Below, piece by piece: positions 30,534 through 42,318 of a stretch of 64,000 nt of DNA. The notes under the pieces were generated by a model. That model ran no database searches and was not told the origin of the DNA. It saw nothing but the letters and a program-made list of their open reading frames with translations. Source of the DNA: Lactuca virosa (lineage: Eukaryota; Streptophyta; Magnoliopsida; Asterales; Asteraceae). Position 1 is the stretch's first letter. The number at the start of each line of letters is the position of its first letter. A program made the position numbers and the translations under genes. Location of the stretch: positions 104,457,936-104,521,935 of the forward strand of contig CAKMRJ010005745.1 of NCBI GenBank assembly GCA_928212115.1, written 5' to 3'.

Positions 30534-33224
30534 CTACTTATGTGCAATCCTCCGCAATTTTGCAATGAACACCACCACCTTCACAAAACCAGTGCCCCCA
30601 CCAATATAGAACCATCCCCAATCTTCATCCCTGTCTTCGCCATCACCCTCACTTTTACCAACTTGTGATTCTTCATCTCCTGGACATTTTCTGGAAAGGG
30701 GAGGACCACAAAGTCCTGCATTTCCATCGTATCTTGAAGGTTCAAAGGACTGGAGCTGAGTGCTGGATGGGATTCTCCCTGACAAGTTATTAGACGACAC
30801 GTCTAGGTAACCCAAAAAATTCATCTGAGACATTCCTAATGGTATCTCTCCTGACAGATTGTTTCTAGACAAATCCAAAGCTAAGAGTTTTCTCATCTGA
30901 CCAATTTCCCGTGGAATCTCTCCGATCAGAGCGTTCTTTGACAAGTTCAGGGCAAGTATTTCGTGAAGATTGGTTAGTTCATGTGGGATCGGTCCTGTTA
31001 AATTGTTGCTTGACAGGTCAATGCTCTTCAACAATACAAGATTACTTCTGATGAATTCACGTTCAGCTCCTTCCCACTCGATCATCGCATGGTCAACATA
31101 TGCAGCATAGATGCTATATGAGTTCGTAAGCATTGTATAATACTGATGTACATTTTGTACTTGTGAGAATTGTTCTTGAACCATGCTTGTAAGATTGTTC
31201 AAACATGAGGGGACAGTTCCATGTAAATTGTTCATCGACAAGTCCAGAATTTGAAGATTTGCTAATCGGCATAGTTGTAAAGGGATGGTTCCGAAGAAGT
31301 TGTTTGATCTTAGGATAAGAACATACAACCCAGACAAGTTTTCACCAATCCAAACAGGCACATTACCTGAAAAATTGTTAGCTCCCAAAGTCAACGAGGT
31401 TAAGCTTGTGCAATTCTTTAGAGACAAAGGCAATTCTCCGGAGAAGTTGTTCTTGTATAAGTACAACGCCTGGAGTTCTATCAGAGATCCAATAGAGGGA
31501 GGAAGCCTTCCAGATAGACTGTTGTGTCCTAGATTAAGAACTGTTAGATGTTTGAAATGCCTCAAGCAGTCTGGAAGTTGTCCGGTTAGAAAGTTATGGG
31601 AGAGGTCAAGAAACTCCAAAAAGCCATCGGCCATTTGGCATAAAATGGAGATTCCTCCATTGAATTTGTTTCTAGAAAGATTTAGTGATATCACAGTGGA
31701 AGAGACATTCGGTATTGGACCTTGAAAATTGTTGAAACTCAAATCTATCAATGAATTGTTGTCAAAATTTGATAACAGATTTGGTACCATACCGCTGATG
31801 TTGTTGGAAGAGAGATTTAAATAGCTTAAATGAGAAGGGCACATGTCCCAAAATTCCACAGGAATTGTGTCTGAAATTCTAGTATTTGATAGATCAAGAT
31901 GGGTAAGATTTTTCAGTGTTTTGATCCATTTGGGAAGGCGAGGTCCTAGAATGCAAGAGCTCAGATCAACATGCACATAAGAAAGGTTGGACATGTGATG
32001 TTTAGAAGGAAATCCTTCCAGTGAGTTTTTTGAAAGATCTATAACAGAAAGCCTAGGAAGTTCCCACAATTTCCCACTAATAGTTCCGTTTAATTGATTC
32101 TCTGATAGGATCAATTCTTCTAGTGAAGAAAACTTTTGGACCTTATCTGACAACGACCCCATAAATTGGCTTCTTGGAGCATACAACTGCTGCAATGTAA
32201 ACGATGTGCATCCAGACAAGTTTTTCAGAAAATCAGGAAATTGGACCACTGCAGAGTTGTTTTTCAGATATAAAGCCGTCAAACTACAGAGATTACCAAG
32301 ATATTTGGGTATCCCATCTAACATGTTGTAAGAGATATCAAGGAATCTAAGCTTAGTTCCAGTTAATGGGAACAGCCAATGATACATGGATGACTTGAGA
32401 TTGTTGTCTCCAAGATCAAGACTAGCAACAGATGAAGAAGAGTTGAAAATGAAGCATAATGAAGAGCATGGATACATGACCTGTGAGAGATCGCATCCAT
32501 ATAAACTTAAGTATGATAGCTTTCGGAGACTAGAAACTACATTTACCCAATGGTTTGCTTTGGCTAGGGAAATCCCATCCATAACAAGTTGCTCCAAATG
32601 AGAGAGATGAGACAACCACTCCGGGTTCTCAACTCTACATCTTCCAGCATGTCGAAGGAAAAGCGCTTGCAAGTTCGTGAGATTTCCAAACTTTGAAGGA
32701 ATGATTCCATAAAAAGAGTTACCGGAAAGGTCAAGATACATTAATTCAGTCAAGGAGCCAACTGACCCAGGAATGGTTCCGCTTAAAAAGTTACCAGAAA
32801 GGTAAAGGTACCTTAATCGAGTCATGTAACCAATGAAAATGGGAATGGAGCCATGAAAATAATTGTAGGAGAGATCAAGAAAATTCAAATTGCTTAAGTT
32901 AAGCAATGATCGGCTAATCTCACCTCCAACACCACAAAAGCTAATGTCAAGCCATGTGACATGACCTGTTTGATTGTTGCACGTGACTCCAAACCATTTA
33001 CCACAGTGATCTTCTTCAGCTCTCCACGTAGAGAGACTGCCATTGGGGTCTTGGAGGCGAGCTTTGAAATCAAGGAGGGCATTTCTCTCGTCAACAAAGC
33101 AATTTTTTGTAACACCATTATCATCTCCTCCTCCTCCTCCTCCCACTGCTACCAATTGGTTAGCAGTTGTAGTCTCAAGGCTTTGCAAGAGAAGTGAGAA
33201 AAATATAAAAACACAAGGATGCAT
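30534..33224 (-). CDS. LRR receptor-like protein (EIX2/Cf-type RLP) lacking the usual transmembrane segment
   Basis: A single-exon 896-codon frame. Residues 1-22 form a signal peptide (MHPCVFIFFSLLLQSLETTT). An LRRNT_2 domain follows at about 42-88 (CFVDERNALLDFKARL, DHCGKWFGVTC). Then come extracellular LRRs to about 830, with a loop-out region before LKSIDLSSNNLTGPIP, and a C-terminal cap GNAGLCGPPLSRKCPG at 834-849. Such RLPs perceive microbial signals at the plasma membrane with SOBIR1-type kinases. After the acidic juxtamembrane stretch (EGDGEDRDEDW) and FYIGGGTGF, the sequence jumps straight to VKVVVFIAKLRRIAHK. The roughly 35-residue membrane span and following basic/RGRH segment, still readable in the pseudogene at 2.1-2.5 kb, are missing. 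It may be secreted, weakly anchored or non-functional. The rest is intact. Confidence 0.9.
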   Translation of the reverse strand: MHPCVFIFFSLLLQSLETTTANQLVAVGGGGGGDDNGVTKNCFVDERNALLDFKARLQDPNGSLSTWRAEEDHCGKWFGVTCNNQTGHVTWLDISFCGVGGEISRSLLNLSNLNFLDLSYNYFHGSIPIFIGYMTRLRYLYLSGNFLSGTIPGSVGSLTELMYLDLSGNSFYGIIPSKFGNLTNLQALFLRHAGRCRVENPEWLSHLSHLEQLVMDGISLAKANHWVNVVSSLRKLSYLSLYGCDLSQVMYPCSSLCFIFNSSSSVASLDLGDNNLKSSMYHWLFPLTGTKLRFLDISYNMLDGIPKYLGNLCSLTALYLKNNSAVVQFPDFLKNLSGCTSFTLQQLYAPRSQFMGSLSDKVQKFSSLEELILSENQLNGTISGKLWELPRLSVIDLSKNSLEGFPSKHHMSNLSYVHVDLSSCILGPRLPKWIKTLKNLTHLDLSNTRISDTIPVEFWDMCPSHLSYLNLSSNNISGMVPNLLSNFDNNSLIDLSFNNFQGPIPNVSSTVISLNLSRNKFNGGISILCQMADGFLEFLDLSHNFLTGQLPDCLRHFKHLTVLNLGHNSLSGRLPPSIGSLIELQALYLYKNNFSGELPLSLKNCTSLTSLTLGANNFSGNVPVWIGENLSGLYVLILRSNNFFGTIPLQLCRLANLQILDLSMNNLHGTVPSCLNNLTSMVQEQFSQVQNVHQYYTMLTNSYSIYAAYVDHAMIEWEGAEREFIRSNLVLLKSIDLSSNNLTGPIPHELTNLHEILALNLSKNALIGEIPREIGQMRKLLALDLSRNNLSGEIPLGMSQMNFLGYLDVSSNNLSGRIPSSTQLQSFEPSRYDGNAGLCGPPLSRKCPGDEESQVGKSEGDGEDRDEDWGWFYIGGGTGFVKVVVFIAKLRRIAHK

Positions 33225-33294
33225 AATGTAAATGCAAATCCTGGTGATTTATTTGTTTGTATTGATGTATATATGAAGATGCCCCTATGAAGCT

Positions 33295-33303
33295 CTATAT
33301 AGT
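33295..33303 (-). promoter_or_regulatory. Putative TATA box of the RLP gene
   Basis: Minus-strand CTATATAGAG about 75 bp upstream of the ATG, a suitable distance for a plant core promoter with a short leader. Confidence 0.45.
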
Positions 33304-33503
33304 GCCAACTGTGAAGATGAAGAATTATTTTAAGTGGACGGACTCAAATTGGTGGCCTATTTGTGTCGGGCACACAATACTTAATTTCCAAGAAAAATAA
33401 ATTGGCCCAAAGTAAACGTTCAAAGACTTAAAAGAGTTGGCAATTTGTATTTAATATAAATATCTTTTCCAATCTTGTTATATTTTTTGGTTATCAAATA
33501 ATC

Positions 33504-33506
<3 letters not shown>

Positions 33507-33582
<76 letters not shown>
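33507..33582. repeat. (AT)n microsatellite
   Basis: Pure AT run of about 76 bp, some 280 bp upstream of the RLP start codon. A long AT run may vary between individuals and alter promoter spacing. Confidence 0.95.
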
Positions 33583-33584
<2 letters not shown>

Positions 33585-34584
33585 CATTATTTGGGTCTAA
33601 GAATGTAATGACTATGTAATGGCTCTTTTGGACTGTTTGCGGCTTGTTGACTGTCGGTCCAGCCAGTGAGTCAGATGTATCTGTTGGACCGACAATCCCA
33701 TCCGCCATTTAATTTAACGAGAGAAGTTTCATTTTTTAATTTATTTATTTACTCGTTGAATATAGCATTTTACAACCATCACCAATTTTTCATCCCTCTT
33801 TTAAGTGATTTTCATTATAACAAAAATCAAATTCATCAAAATAACCATCACGAAAAATACAAATTTGAGAAGAAAATATTTCATCTAAACTTAATAAATT
33901 TATTTCTTAAAACCTCCTTTGTAAATTATAGTTTATGTACATTAATGTAAACTGTTTTTTTAGTTTCACATTTAGATAGTTTCGTAAAATTACAATCACA
34001 AAAAATATTTAGTATAATATTATCATTTTAGAATATGGAAATCCCATGGCAAGTGAAGAACGTATTATGTAAAAAACAATGCAATAATGACTCAATAATG
34101 TAAAAAGAGGGACCAGACTTCTAATTGACAACAGTACAACTTTTTCTATATTGTAAGAATCATCCATATTCTCGATTGTTGAATCTGATATTAAAATCTA
34201 AGAGAAACATAAAGACAAAACAATAACTATTTTAGATTTATTCATTTATAGCTAACTGACTATTATCGGAAACGCTGAGATATACTGTATTAGAATTACA
34301 CATGGAAAATAAAATATAAAGAGAAAAATCAAACTAAGGGTCTCACTCTCACATGGCGTCAATTAACCAATGTACACAAGCTAAACTTCACGAATTTCGG
34401 AAAACAGATAAGTTTACAAGAAAATTTTAAAGTTTGAGAAAGAGATCACCGGGTCTCGGAGACCAGCTTTGATGTAAATTCAATAGTCGGCTTTGAATTG
34501 GGGCTTTTTATTGCTGGTTTCTCTTTTGCCTGCTACTGCTTCGCCATCACCATCACCGCCTGAATTCATCATTTTTTTGAGTAG
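33583..34584. other. Intergenic, possible small minus-strand exon at its end
   Basis: Mostly AT-rich. Near 34490-34577 the minus strand has an ATG followed by 29 codons (MNSGGDGDGEAVAGKRETSN and onward) with non-AT composition, then a stop. It could be a first-exon relic, but no splice partner was found. Confidence 0.35.
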
Positions 34585-34593
34585 TTTTCATCT

Positions 34594-35876
34594 GGGAAAA
34601 TGTCATATTAGCCCAACAAACTTGTTACATTTGTTTTAAAAGGTCACTTAAGTTTTTTTTTTGTACGTTAAGGGAATAAAGTCATATTTACTGTTTTAAA
34701 ATGTCCTTATATGACCTGATACCGGGTTAAAAGATAATATGGGTGCCACATGGAATTTTGGTCAAAGTTAAACACCACCAACCTTCCACTATCACCACCC
34801 TCAACCTCACACCACCACCATCTTCAACCTCCCACAAATCCAAGCCCTAAATCGATAGATCGGCGATGAGAACCCAAAACCAAGCCCTAAATTGGTAGAT
34901 CGATGTCGAAGATTCATATCTTTCTGGGTTCTGAAAAAAAGATTCAGGTCCTTGCTCTTGCTAAATAATTCACGTACGTCTCGATTCTTGCTTTTGGGTT
35001 GTGAAATCGGTTCTTCTATTGCATTTCATTTGTTCTTCTAGATTTCGGGATTTTTCGTTTTTTGTTTTTTTTCTGTAATTATTGGATTTGTGTTGAGCTC
35101 TTTCTCCCTTGACATACAATCGGTGTGAATATCTCTAGCCTGATCTAGTTTCTGGTGTCATCGTCGGTATCATGCTTGTCCTATGAGTACGTATCAGATA
35201 TTCCAGTTAGGTAGAATCCAGAAATCATACAGCTTGATGAATATATCTGGTTCACAATTTGATTTTAGTTTTTATTTAGTTTTAAATTTTGGGTTCAAAA
35301 TTTTGTTTTAGCTTCTAGGTTCTAGATGAACGTAGCTGTCTTAAAGCCACGAAGAACAGAGTATAATTTTTTTTGGGTTCAGTATTTTAGTTTTTAGTTC
35401 AAATTGTTCACCCTGCTGTTAGTTTTTGGTTTATCTGTCTCTGCTCCATGAGTGAAAAAATTTAGTTGATTTAGTTTGAAATGAAATGCAAAATTAAATA
35501 ATTAAACGATTATTTTACTTCATTTTGAAATCGGAAATTTTTGTGCTCCTGAGCTCTTTGTGTTCTTGAGCTGATTGAAGTCCAGGTTTATGAAGATGAC
35601 GTAGATTAGATTTCTTTCTTTCCATCGGAGGTACGAACAATCTGGAGTCAAACAGGGTAGTAAAAATATTACGTGGCATTGCAAATTTAAACATTTATTG
35701 AATTAAATGCCAAGTTAGCACCATGTCATCCGTGGTTTACCGGTAAACTTGGAAAAAAGCTTCCCATTCCCCTTATTAGCAGGTAAATTGTAAGTTAGGT
35801 GACCTAAACTACTAAAAAAATAATTAAGTGACCTTTTAAAGGTGAAAAGTTCGTTGGGCTAATATGACATTTTCCC
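34594..35876. mobile_element. Non-autonomous Mutator-like element, 1283 bp
   Basis: Terminal inverted repeats begin GGGAAAATGTCATATTAGCC at both ends and remain alignable for about 30 bp, with AAAGGTCACTTAA shared further in. A perfect 9-bp duplication TTTTCATCT flanks it (34585-34593, 35877-35885). There is no transposase. The interior contains two copies of an AAGCCCTAAAT...GTAGATCG-like segment (about 34845-34905) and leader-like CT-rich sequence, so it may be a Pack-MULE carrying a gene fragment, but no protein is recognisable. Confidence 0.87.
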
Positions 35877-35885
35877 TTTTCATCT

Positions 35886-37250
35886 TCAGATCCAAACCAG
35901 CAAACGATAACTGGGTGGAATGCTTTTGCTATTAGCAATACGCCATCCGCCATACAGCCATAACATGATAAAATATAAGGCCCATGCCCGATGTTTGTTC
36001 AATAAAAAAAATACAAGGGCCAATGATATAATGAAATTGAAACATACTATTTTTTTCACCACATCATATTCTCATAATTCATAAATATTTGTTTATATTA
36101 GAAAAAAAAAGAAATAAGAGCGCAATAACTCAATTTATAACTACAAGTTAGGATATTTGTATAAATTATCAAATAGTATGATTTACATTTTACTTAAAAT
36201 AAAAGTAAAAGTATATAACAACAACCTCTTAGCTAATATATATTACTATATAGCAAATAAACTCAAATACATATTTAAGATATGTCATAGACATATTTTG
36301 AAAAAGATGGTAACATATAAAATTAAATAACCAAAAAAGTGTGAACCTAATACGGAAAACTTTAAATGATGCATAATGAACTGTTGTTTAACGATTTATT
36401 AATAATAACTCTATATTTTAGCATACTGTATCAACATTACATCGGGGCGAAGCCAACTTTTTTTTTTAGGGTGTTCCTCAAAAATTAATTAGAAAACAAA
36501 TATATATTATCAGACATCCGCAAACAAAAAAGTATAAACATTGCTTCCTATAATAAACACAATAACCAAAACCTAACTACCTACAGTCAAAGAAATTAGA
36601 AGCCGAGTAAAAAATATAAATCAGGATATAAGTTTTTGGCCTTGAATGCAACCCTAATTGATGCAGTTGTTCAAGGTAAACTACTCAGAAGATTTCTTTT
36701 GTTGAAGCATCTAACTTACAAGAGCAACAACAAATGATAGTAACGAGGTTTTAAGCCCGCGCCTTGCGGCAGGAGTTTAAGCAATAAATTTTATGAGGCC
36801 ATATGTTCTTTTAAAAGTTCCAGTTTCATATTGTTTGACAAATTCTATATTATAACATATTCAAACTCTTATTTACACAAATGTCAGTGAACCATGACAT
36901 AAATCCACCACATTTCAAATATTATAATCTCTCAAATATCGATATTTTGGTATTATGGAATGAAATTAGCAAGGTAACAGAATGGATCGTTAAATGACAG
37001 TAACCGTTTTTCAAATATAGCATACTACTTTTCATTTTCCAAACTTATGCAGCAAAATAGTTATCAAAACATAATATGCAACCAAGTTCCATTATACAAT
37101 CAAACCATGAAACAATTTACTTGTAGCTTGTTTTTATCGGTTGAAATATGGTGGTATAATTCATGTGTGTTGTATAAATTGGTAGAAAAGTGAATTATTG
37201 TTGCATAAATTGCTATAAAAGTGTAATTTTGTCGCATATATGATAAGCCT
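35886..37250. other. AT-rich intergenic DNA
   Basis: No gene recognised. An isolated hAT-like end word (CGGGGCGAAGCCAAC near 36443) and a GC-rich patch (GCCCGCGCCTTGCGGC near 36757) hint at old transposon ends without partners. Confidence 0.4.
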
Positions 37251-37254
37251 CCAC

Positions 37255-37653
37255 TCCTTCATGTTTACACTCGTAAGAAGAGGAAGAAGCCGGCAGGAGA
37301 CAACCAAAATGAGCAGAATCAGCCTATTTACCCACAGGGGACAGTCCAGGGGTAATTATGTCCTTTTAGTGTTCCTGCAACTGCTGTGTGGGAAATACTG
37401 GTAGTGGGGAGGGAATGTTTAACGTCTTCATTGCAGTTATTTGTCTTTTTCTTTAGTATTTATAGCTGGAGATGATGCCTTTTTGTTTATGTCAAAATTT
37501 GTAATTGCTTATGCAAAACTTGGAGAGCACTCACCTGTTGAAAGTGAGATCTATCATTTTGTTCTATGAGAATCATCTCAGTTCATCTCCATTTGTTTCT
37601 TATTTGAATTCAGATTTTAGTTTAGATAACTAATCCTTAGTGTGAGCTTATCA
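37255..37653 (+). mobile_element. Probable partial 5' LTR/leader of a Ty3/gypsy element
   Basis: Sequence directly upstream of a PBS-like TGGTGTCAGAGC (37656-37667) and a gypsy gag frame. The inferred LTR end is ...CTTATCA at 37653. I found no second LTR copy in the window, so its left limit is uncertain. Confidence 0.5.
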
Positions 37654-37669
37654 AGTGGTGTCAGAGCAC

Positions 37670-39042
37670 TTTCATCCGATGGAGGGGCATCAAAGGAAGC
37701 TGCTGCAGCTAAGAAAGTTGAGGAACAAGTGGGAGTGATGCAGATCCGTCTCCAATCCCATGGAGTGGGTATTCAAGAGATGAAATCAAGGATGGATGTA
37801 ATCCTCCAAGGGCAAGATGAAATGAAGCAGACTATGAACATGCTGCTGGAAAGAAGTGAAGCAAACCCATCAGCAAGGAGAGGAACGTCAGGAACTCCAA
37901 ACTCTGGTATCGTTACTCCTCCAAATGACCCCATGAATAAGAACAAGGGAACGGAAGGACTTGGAACAGGAGGATCCGACCATGACGACTCCAGTTCTGG
38001 CGGATTCAATTCCGGAAACCCACCCATCATCTTTGGGACTGTTCCGCCGATTGAATCTAGGAAAGGGAAGTATGAGTATCACCATCGTAAGATTGATATG
38101 CCTGGCTTTGATGGGTCGGACCCAGATGGGTGGATATTACAAGCGGAGCGCTATTTCGCCATTTATCAATTGAACAACGGGGAGAAACTAAAAGCAGCAA
38201 TCCTTGCGCTTAGCAGGGACGCCCTTTCCTGGTATCGATGGTCACACAATCAACAACTGGTGATAACGTAGGAATAGATGAAAACCTTGTTCCTCAAGAA
38301 ATTTCGGCCGGTGTTGGGAGGCAACATTTACGAGCAATGGAATTCGTTGACGCAAACCACCACCACCGCTGAGTATATACGACGGTACATCGAACTTGCG
38401 ACTCCTCTGGAAGGAGTCTCCAACGATGTTGCTATCGCGAGTTTCTTGAAAGGGTTGAAGCAGGAGATACGGGACAAACTCCATATGTGGGCTCCTCAAG
38501 ATTTGGGACAAGCTATGGACCTGGCCCAACAAGCAGAACAAAGGCTCCGGAACCTCAAGTCCAGTTTACTTGGGTCATTGGGAGTCCGAAAACCCATACC
38601 CAAAAAATCGTCGCCATTAGGTACCTTCCCAACTCTGAATGTGGCTAATTCAAACTCTATTAGGGCAACAACACAAAATAAACGTCTAAAGGAAGCGCAA
38701 ATCCAAGAACGATGTTCTAAGGGGCTCTGTTACAAGTGTAACGAAAAATGGAACAAAGGGCATCGATGCAAGATGCAAATCAATGTCATTCTGATCGAGG
38801 ACTCGGAAGACCAAGAAGAGGAAGAAGACCCAGACCCGAAACCAAAAGAAACCAACCCAACTACCCTGGTCTCGATGGAAGTGGAAGACGTGGTGGAGGT
38901 ATCTCTCAATTTGGTGGCAGGGCTATCTTCTCAAAAAATGATGAAGCCAAGGGGCCAAGTGATGGGTCAACCGGTGGTGGCCTTGGTTGACCCAGGAGCC
39001 ACCCATAACTTTATCTCCCTCAATCTTGTGGAAGGCTTGGGC
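37670..39042 (+). pseudogene. Ty3/gypsy gag-protease fragment
   Basis: The frame has a coiled N-terminus (EEQVGVMQIRLQSH), then the gypsy gag core (GFDGSDPDGWILQAERYFAI, LSRDALSWYRW). Two TAG stops at 38269-38277 are followed by MKTLFLKKFRPV and EYIRRYIELATPLEG. A zinc knuckle CYKCNEKWNKGHRC lies near 38730. The protease motif reads VDPGATHNF (near 38990), where the usual catalytic D-S/T-G is D-P-G. No clear ATG remains. RT and integrase are absent: right after the protease the sequence switches to copia-derived DNA at about 39043. Confidence 0.82.
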
Positions 39043-39135
39043 TTTGAGCCAATCGCTTCTCTTCCTTCTCCTGACCCAAAGGTCTTCCTTCTCCTGACCC
39101 AAAGGTTTATCTTAGAGAATTAAGTTCTCTAAGAT
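39041..39135 (+). other. Chimeric junction: SIRE env-like fragment in inverted orientation
   Basis: About 40 bp here (starting GCTTTGAGCCAATCGCTTCT) match, with one mismatch, the reverse complement of 44271-44310 in the minus-strand SIRE env-like region. Weaker similarity continues for some 25 bp. A 24-bp internal tandem repeat (CTTCCTTCTCCTGACCCAAA twice) and a 9-bp inverted repeat CTTAGAGAA/TTCTCTAAG (39111-39133) sit at the switch point to the SIRE LTR. Confidence 0.65.
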
Positions 39136-39382
39136 TGTTTAGATTCGTAACAGATTAGACAAACGCAATAAAAGCAATGAATACACGATGAATCAAACAA
39201 GTGCTGAATGATTAATATGCTCCACCTCAGAAGAGCTCGAAAAAGAACTTCTATTGTAGAGGTGTGCTAGGGTTACAATACGATGAAAAGAATAATAATC
39301 AAAAAGCGTATTGAGATCGATGCATGCATGCACCTTATATACTAAACCCTAATGACAAAAACACAGATGGACAAGCCCACAC

Positions 39383-41186
39383 TGTGACATCCCCATTTTC
39401 ACGGCCAGAAAAGACCGATTTTATTTATGCTGTATAAAAATCAGAGTACCCTTTTAATAAAAATGTTGCGAAATTTGTTCCCAAAAAATACATGATAAAT
39501 ACTTTATCAAAGCATTTCCGAAGAAATGTATTTTATTCATTTAAAACATTTGGGATGTCATCGTCAATACTGAAACATAAGCATAAACAGACCTTACATT
39601 TATTACACTAGTGATCTATATCTCCTTTAAATCTCTCAGTGTAAAGTAGCTTCGTATCGACACCTGTGATACAAATAAACTGAGTGGACAGGTTGGGAAA
39701 CCTAGTGAGCACATAGGGGTTTCAACCCACAATAATAAAGTTATTATGTTTTATCATCAAACAATTAACCCAATTACCCATCCTCATTATCTTCTTCATT
39801 TCTTAAGGATCTACCCTAAGAATTATCTAACAATCATTCCTAAGGAATAGGTACGAAGTACATCGTCGCCAGGGTTTATACAACAGGCACTAAATCCATA
39901 GTTGTCAGGGTTCATCCAACGGGTGCTAAGTCCATAGCTCATTTATCGACAGTATTATTTTTGGCAATCCACCCGAAATACATGTCAATGGGTTTTTAGA
40001 GTACACCGGGTGAACACGTCGTTCACAAAACCTACAGGTTGCGAGCCTGCTAGTGTTCCATGGACCGTCTAGAATAGTCCATGGTTGTCGTCCATACTCT
40101 ACTAGATGACGGGGCCAACTTTTGGGTAACGAATTTTCTCACTTTTCACCTCTCACCCTCATCTAATGATCTATATCGCCTTTCATCTCATCTTCCAACT
40201 CATTTTTCATCACACACCAACTATTTTATCTACCCATGTTTTACCCCAACATATTTGTAGATATAAAATACATATACAGTTTAAATCATTTAAAACGTGT
40301 ATAAAATCGATCATCCAACATAGACAACAAGTATTCAGATAATATGCACACATAGCACGTTATTTTATATAAAATACTTCATATCTATGTGTAAGATGAA
40401 AGCAATATGCACTCACTTGTAGCGTGCTTTGATAGAATCTAACTAGAAACGGTCAGCAGTTTGTGATCGTCGGGCTCGGGATGCGAAAACGGCCTCAACA
40501 AATGAGAGAGAGAAGAGATTTTGGTGTAAGGAAGAGAAGAGGCCGTACTTGATATTTATAGGCTGATTTTGGCTCTCTCACGTTGTGAGAATCAAGACTC
40601 ACGCCGTGAGGCATGGCAAGAGTCATCCGTAGCCTTCCTAGGTGTTTTCTAGGCTCGATTAGTGTCCGTTTGACTCCTCACGTCGTGAGAAATCCTTGCT
40701 CACGTCGTGAGCTTTTGAGTTATCGTTCCGTAGCCTTCTAGCCTCGAAATGTGGCATTTTGACTCCTCACGTCGTGAGTGTTTATGCTCACGTCGTGAGT
40801 TCAATCAGATTAGGGTTTCTGACACAGCTGCATATTCGGAAGGCCATAACTTTTGCATACGAGCTCCGTTTTTAACGTTCTTTATATCCACGCGAAGGTG
40901 GAGACGTACTCTACAACTTTCTTTAAAATTCTAAGGCTAAAATGTATTCTATCATAAACTCACTTTTTACAATTCCCGATGTCGTGTCGGTTTTGTCGCG
41001 AAACTTCGACAGGTCATAACTTCTTCGTTATAACTCGAATTCCGGCGTTCTTTATATGTACGGAAACCTTGTGACATATACTACAACTTAGTTAAGATTA
41101 TTTTCTCTAAATAATCCTTTATCAAAAAGTCAGTTTTGATGCTTATCGTCTCTAAATTGACTAGCCCGAATCTGCGGGCGTTACCA
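39383..41186 (-). repeat. 3' LTR of the deleted gypsy element
   Basis: Near its minus-strand start (40,560-40,800) it carries several copies of CTCACGTCGTGAG-like self-complementary words (CTCACGTCGTGAG around 40677, 40700 and 40767). The corresponding words in the other LTR are mutated in places. Confidence 0.78.
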
Positions 41187-42318
41187 TTATCTCCCCCTTA
41201 GGATGATTACGTCCCGTAATCATCAACAAAACCGGGCTTGTATAATGACTCCAATTCGTAGCTTCTATGTTCTTTCGAATGAGTGTCTAACTCTTTCGAA
41301 TGAGTATCTAACTCTTGGACTTCTTAACTGCAGGCGGTGGTTAATCTTGCACCCGCTCTTTATCTTATGTTGGACTTCCAATTCGTAACCTTCGAGTTAC
41401 AAAATTGATACTTATTGGAGACTCCTTCTTCTTCTTAAACAAACTAATCTTAAGAGAAGTTATTTACTTCGATTATCATAACAGGCCGATGAGACATGTT
41501 CTAATGACCTCTCATCGTATGATGCAACGCTTAGACTCAGGTCTCTTAGAGTCAAATTCCAGAATAGAATATACCTTTCTTCATGTTCTAATGTGATATA
41601 ATCACATTTTAGTATGTAGCATTTCTAGCTATATACTTCTTACTTAAACAATGGTCGCGATACTTCTATTGATCGCTTCGATTATCTTTCACTTTAATCT
41701 TCTGGCATAAATCGGATGTTACATCGATCTTGGTTCTCTAAACCATGTAACATACTCGTCTTTGTCGGACTTGATTTGATATGACCACTAGGGTCGGAAA
41801 AACAATCATCTTCTTAGTCATTACCAAAACAATGGTAACGAAAGACTTGAACAAAACGGAATCCATTACTAGCTTCTTGGTAACCTTGTGACTTTCCCTG
41901 ATCCAAGTGTGAGTCATGTGCTTCCGGTAGTATAGGCCTCTACTACCTTTCACACCTACTCATACCCGTCCCAAGTATTGTCTCGCAGTTTTCAAAGTTA
42001 TTATCACAAAAAAAAAATTAACACATACAAATATGTCCAAACAATCATAAAATTTTCCCTAGACTCTACTAGGACTTCTTCCATGCGTATCTTCAATCAT
42101 CAACTCTACTTCAACTCGGTTGGTGATGGAAATTCCAGACCATGGGATAACTTTATGGATTGTACCAAAAATTCTTTCTTTCTGCCTATCGAAAGTGTAC
42201 TTCTTCCATACCAGACGTATTATTTATTAGACGCATTCTAAAGGCGAGATATCACTCGAAAGATATCTTCCGATAGGTACCATTCAGTATCGTAAGCCTT
42301 CTCATTTCCTCCATTTAC
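41187..42318 (-). other. Internal remnant of the deleted gypsy element
   Basis: Contains only 3'-end internal sequence adjoining the PPT. Frames of 60-87 codons show no gag, RT or integrase motif. Confidence 0.5.

Noticed and set aside
31285..31725. 146-codon plus-strand frame within the RLP gene, and others antisense to it
   Set aside because: They are antisense shadows of the LRR coding sequence, with no motif of their own.
36440..36780. hAT-like element suggested by CGGGGCGAAGCC and a GC-rich patch
   Set aside because: No matching opposite terminus or 8-bp duplication could be found.
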